The translations under genes and the position numbers were made by a program. A model generated the notes under the pieces. The model did no database searches, had not been told where the DNA came from, and saw nothing but the letters and a program-made list of their open reading frames with translations. A stretch of 64,000 nt of DNA, from the NCBI GenBank assembly GCA_963841695.1, contig CAWJDQ010000006.1, positions 496,001 through 560,000 on the forward strand, written 5' to 3'. Shown here one piece after another: positions 61,513 to 64,000 of the stretch. The stretch comes from RYN-230 sp963841695 (lineage in GTDB: Bacteria; Actinomycetota; Actinomycetes; Streptosporangiales; Streptosporangiaceae). How positions within the stretch are numbered: the first letter of the stretch is position 1; each line of letters opens with the position of its first letter.

Positions 61513-62532
61513 TCAAGGGCGGGCGCGGCCGTCGTTTCCTGCTTGATGACTGGCGGGTCCTGGAGTGCTGGTGCCGGGTTCGGCAAGGCGGAAGGCTCGG
61601 CGGTACCGGTCTGGTGTGACTCCCCGCGCCTGGATGAAGTGGCGGCGCAGGGTGTCGGGACTGCCGAATCCGCTGCGGGCCGATACCAAAGCGATGGTGT
61701 CGTTGCCGCGTTCGAGGAGGCGCGCGGCAAGCAGGACCCGTTGCCGGTTCACCCACGAGGCCGGGGTGGCGCCGGTGCGCTGGCGGAAGCGGCGAGCGAA
61801 GGTGCGCGGGGACATGGATGCGCGGGCGGCGAGGGCATCGACGGTCAGCGGCTGGTCGAGGTGCAGCAACGTCCACTGCAGGACCCCGGCCAGTTCGTCT
61901 GCGGTGCCCGGTTCGGGGACTGGCGTCTCGATGTACTGGGATTGCCCGCCGTCGCGGTGCGGCGGGACGACCATGTACCGGGCGATGCGGTTGGCGGCTT
62001 CCGCGCCGTGCTCGCGGCGCATGAGATGCAGGCACAGGTCGATCACGGCTGCCGACCCGGCGCTGGTGACTATGGGTCCGTCTTCGATGTAGAGCTGGTC
62101 GGGCTCGACCGTCAGCTGCGGGTAGAGCGTGGCCAGCAGCGGCGCGTGCAGCCAGTGGGTGGTGGCCCGGCGGCCGTCCAGCAGGCCGGCCGCGGCCAGC
62201 ACGAACGCGCCGGTGCAGGCGCTGGCGATGGTGGCGCCGCGCGCCACGGCGTCGTGGAGTTGCCGCACCAGCGCGGCCGGCGGCGGCGGTGTCGGTGGCG
62301 TCGCGCCCAAGACGATGATCAGGTCCGCCTCGGCGAGACGGTTCAGGTCGTGGCTGGGCAGCACGGCGAAGCCGGACGTGGTGGGCAGCGGCGTGACCTG
62401 CTCGCCGCAGACGGCGAAGTCATAGGCGGGCAGCCCCGGCACCGCCGAGCCCAGGCCGAACGCTTCGCAGACCACGCCGAGCTCGAACGCCGGCACCGGC
62501 GCCAGGACTGGGACGGCGACATTGCGCAGCAC
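61513..62532 (-). CDS. GlxA-type AraC regulator with DJ-1/PfpI domain
   Basis: 339 residues from GTG 62532. N-terminal DJ-1/PfpI-like domain (VAVPVLAPVPAFELGVVCEA, GATIASACTGAFVLAAAGLL), C-terminal AraC HTH (LTVDALAARASMSPRTFARR, IALVSARSGFGSPDTLRRHF). These regulators respond to small metabolites. Divergent from the EamA exporter, its likely target. Confidence 0.9.
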   Translation of the reverse strand: MLRNVAVPVLAPVPAFELGVVCEAFGLGSAVPGLPAYDFAVCGEQVTPLPTTSGFAVLPSHDLNRLAEADLIIVLGATPPTPPPPAALVRQLHDAVARGATIASACTGAFVLAAAGLLDGRRATTHWLHAPLLATLYPQLTVEPDQLYIEDGPIVTSAGSAAVIDLCLHLMRREHGAEAANRIARYMVVPPHRDGGQSQYIETPVPEPGTADELAGVLQWTLLHLDQPLTVDALAARASMSPRTFARRFRQRTGATPASWVNRQRVLLAARLLERGNDTIALVSARSGFGSPDTLRRHFIQARGVTPDRYRRAFRLAEPGTSTPGPASHQAGNDGRARP

Positions 62533-62543
62533 CGTCTCAGTCT

Positions 62544-62556
62544 GGCAGAAACTGCC
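62544..62556. promoter_or_regulatory. GGCAG-AAA-CTGCC palindrome between divergent genes
   Basis: A perfect 5-bp inverted repeat with a 3-base centre lies 12 bases upstream of the GlxA-type start and 89 bases before the exporter ATG, where its operator would be expected. Short, so chance is not excluded. Confidence 0.35.
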
Positions 62557-62644
62557 GCAGGTATGTCTGCTCTGCCATGCGGCGGCGGCCGGTGCGGCCT
62601 GGGAGGCTGAGTGGACAGAGATCGCTACCAGCAAGGAGCCCGGC

Positions 62645-63622
62645 ATGCCCGCGCCATCAGCCACGCCCCGCGGTGGCGTAGCCGTGGCACTGATCGTCGT
62701 CTACACAGCGTGGGGCTCGACGTTTGTCGCGATGCGGGTCGCTGACCGCAGCCTGCCGCCGCTGGTAATGAGCGGCGTGCGGTTCCTGGCCGCCGGCCTG
62801 CTGCTCTACGGGTGGTGCCGCTGGCAGCGCCACCATCACCCGGACGCGGGCTGGCGGGCTCCGACCCGCCGGGAGTGGCGCGCCAGCGCCATCCTCGGCA
62901 TCGCGCTGCCCGCCGCCGGAACGGGCGGCGCGGCCTGGGCGGAGCAGACCATCCCGGCCGGGACCGCCGCGCTGCTACTGGCCACCGTCCCGGTGTGGAT
63001 GATCATTGCCAGCCGCATCGTGGACGCCGAGCGCATCACGATCGCCACGGCGGCCGGGCTGCTGCTGGGCGTGGCCGGGGTCGTGGTGCTGGTCAACCCG
63101 CTGGCCGGCGGTGCCCCGGATCTGCTCGCATCGGCCGTCGCGCTCGGCGGCGCGCTGTTCTGGGGCTGCGGGTCGGTCTATGCCAAGCGGGCCCCGCACC
63201 CCGGCCAGCCGCTGCTCGCCAGCGGCATGGAGATGATCTGCGCGGGCGTGGCACTGTGCCTGATCGGCGCCGCCAGCGGGGAACTCGGCCGCATCAGCGC
63301 CGCCTCTTTGCTCTCAACCTCGGGACTGGCGCTCGGATATCTTATTATCTTCGGCAGCCTGCTGGGCTACAGCACCTACGAATGGCTGCTCCACCACGCA
63401 TCAAGCCAGCTCGCCGGCACCTACGCGTTCATCTGCCCGCTCGTCGCCGTCACCCTGGGATGGTGGCTGCTCGATGAGCAGATCAGCAGGCACACCCTGC
63501 TGGCCGCCGCCGCCATCGCCGTCGGCGTCGCCCTCATCATGCTGCACCCCCGAAAAACACAGCCAGTCCGGGACGAGACAGGTGACCAGCGCCGGAAACG
63601 GCAGGTACCCGCCCCTAACTGA
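62645..63622 (+). CDS. EamA/DMT-family exporter
   Basis: 325 residues from ATG 62645 with AAGGAG upstream. Ten TM helices in two EamA repeats: VALIVVYTAWGSTFVAMRVA, GTGGAAWAEQTIPAGTAALL, LASAVALGGALFWGCGSVYA, YLIIFGSLLGYSTYEWLLHH, SQLAGTYAFICPLVAVTLGW. YedA-like metabolite exporter; substrate unknown. Confidence 0.9.
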   Translation: MPAPSATPRGGVAVALIVVYTAWGSTFVAMRVADRSLPPLVMSGVRFLAAGLLLYGWCRWQRHHHPDAGWRAPTRREWRASAILGIALPAAGTGGAAWAEQTIPAGTAALLLATVPVWMIIASRIVDAERITIATAAGLLLGVAGVVVLVNPLAGGAPDLLASAVALGGALFWGCGSVYAKRAPHPGQPLLASGMEMICAGVALCLIGAASGELGRISAASLLSTSGLALGYLIIFGSLLGYSTYEWLLHHASSQLAGTYAFICPLVAVTLGWWLLDEQISRHTLLAAAAIAVGVALIMLHPRKTQPVRDETGDQRRKRQVPAPN

Positions 63623-63767
63623 CCAGCATCAGTGCGGGCGCCCGGCCGACGACGCAGCCAGCGTGTGAACAGCATGAGTGGCGGCACGCCGCAAGTGGTC
63701 CGTGACTGCTTCTGGCAAAGTGTCCAGGATCGGCGTGTTCACACACGCCAGACCCTGGAGCCCACCC

Positions 63768-64000
63768 GTGATCGCCGACCTGGGCACTCTCCTGACCGCA
63801 CTTTACGTGGAGCTGACCGACCGCATCATCCCTACCCGTGGTTGCGGTCGCCGCGGGCCGGCAAGCCGCCCGAGGTCACCGACGCCGAGCTGGTGTGCCT
63901 GGCCGTGGCGCAGGTGCTGCTGCGCCATGACGACGAGCGGCACTGGCTGCGCGCCGCGGCCAGGCAAGGTCGGGCACCTGTTCCCCGGCTGCTGGGCCAG
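63768..64000 (+). pseudogene. partial, decayed IS982-type transposase
   Basis: GTG 63768 starts IADLGTLLTALYVELTDRII; near 63850 the frame shifts to PPEVTDAELVCLAVAQVLLR, and again near the window edge (HLFPRLLG-like). It resembles the intact transposase at 39061 but is diverged and multiply shifted. It continues beyond the window. Confidence 0.7.

Noticed and set aside
1..64000. CRISPR array or classic prophage
   Set aside because: No regularly spaced direct repeats with unique spacers and no capsid, portal or terminase genes were seen.

Overview
The window is about 70% GC, with dense gene packing, many GTG starts and short or overlapping gene junctions. It encodes mycothiol-linked enzymes, F420-type luciferase-like oxidoreductases, a class F-like sortase, a Roadblock/histidine-kinase pair, an eukaryotic-type Ser/Thr kinase and a DUF3040 protein. 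Together these point to a filamentous or soil actinomycete (Actinomycetota; Streptosporangiales-like is my best guess, not proven). One pattern affects the whole window. Several conserved genes (thrC, hom, the histidine kinase, a large LuxR regulator, a luciferase-like enzyme, GlsB and others) are intact apart from one-base indels, whereas lysA, nrtL, the P450, the sedolisin operon and the MFS pump are clean. I treat most of these breaks as consensus errors rather than gene death.

Region by region. 1-5.7 kb, minus strand: a receiver-only response regulator, then the amino-acid operon nrtL (catalytically empty ArgS relative)-lysA-hom-thrC, whose next gene (probably thrB) lies off the left edge. 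5.86 kb: tRNA-Arg(CCG) with the C-terminal scar of a serine recombinase beside it. 6.7-16 kb: lspA, a graveyard of IS481-like and dihydrofolate-reductase fragments, a thiol redox pair, an SDR, an ECF sigma/zinc-finger anti-sigma pair, a YoeB toxin with a truncated antitoxin, a PucR regulator facing an alpha/beta hydrolase, a short adenylate kinase and an Ala-rich LuxR-type regulator. 16-24 kb: VOC and phosphotransferase genes, small proteins, a methyltransferase with an internal deletion, a sortase divergent from its Pro-Thr-stalk substrate, and the sensor kinase/Roadblock pair.

24-35 kb: small stress and START-like proteins, a GH16 enzyme with an altered catalytic motif, a SET-domain protein, a TetR-ferredoxin-P450 cassette with a well-defined promoter/operator, an amine oxidase and a GH79-like enzyme that meet at one CTAG. 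35-39 kb: a translationally coupled secreted sedolisin and a double zinc-ribbon membrane protein. 39-40 kb: an IS982-type element with readable ends; a decayed relative begins at the right edge. 40.7-43 kb: a TetR repressor and MFS pump around a nested palindrome placed on the promoter. 43.4-49 kb: a 3-kb LuxR-type ATPase regulator, a CBM48-like small protein with its own promoter, and a membrane Ser/Thr kinase.

49-64 kb is mostly single metabolic genes: a DMT-type transporter, formyl-THF cyclo-ligase, an AraC regulator, DinB-like proteins, dtd, methyltransferases, an AhpD-like protein, a NYN/OST-HTH protein and an F420 oxidoreductase. It also holds a terminator with no gene in front of it (candidate ncRNA) and a divergent GlxA-type regulator/EamA exporter pair. 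The most promising unexplained units are the sedolisin plus zinc-ribbon membrane protein operon, the sortase with a lipobox-plus-sorting-signal substrate, the repeat-linked TetR/ferredoxin reading frame, and the orphan transcript ending at 61.1 kb.
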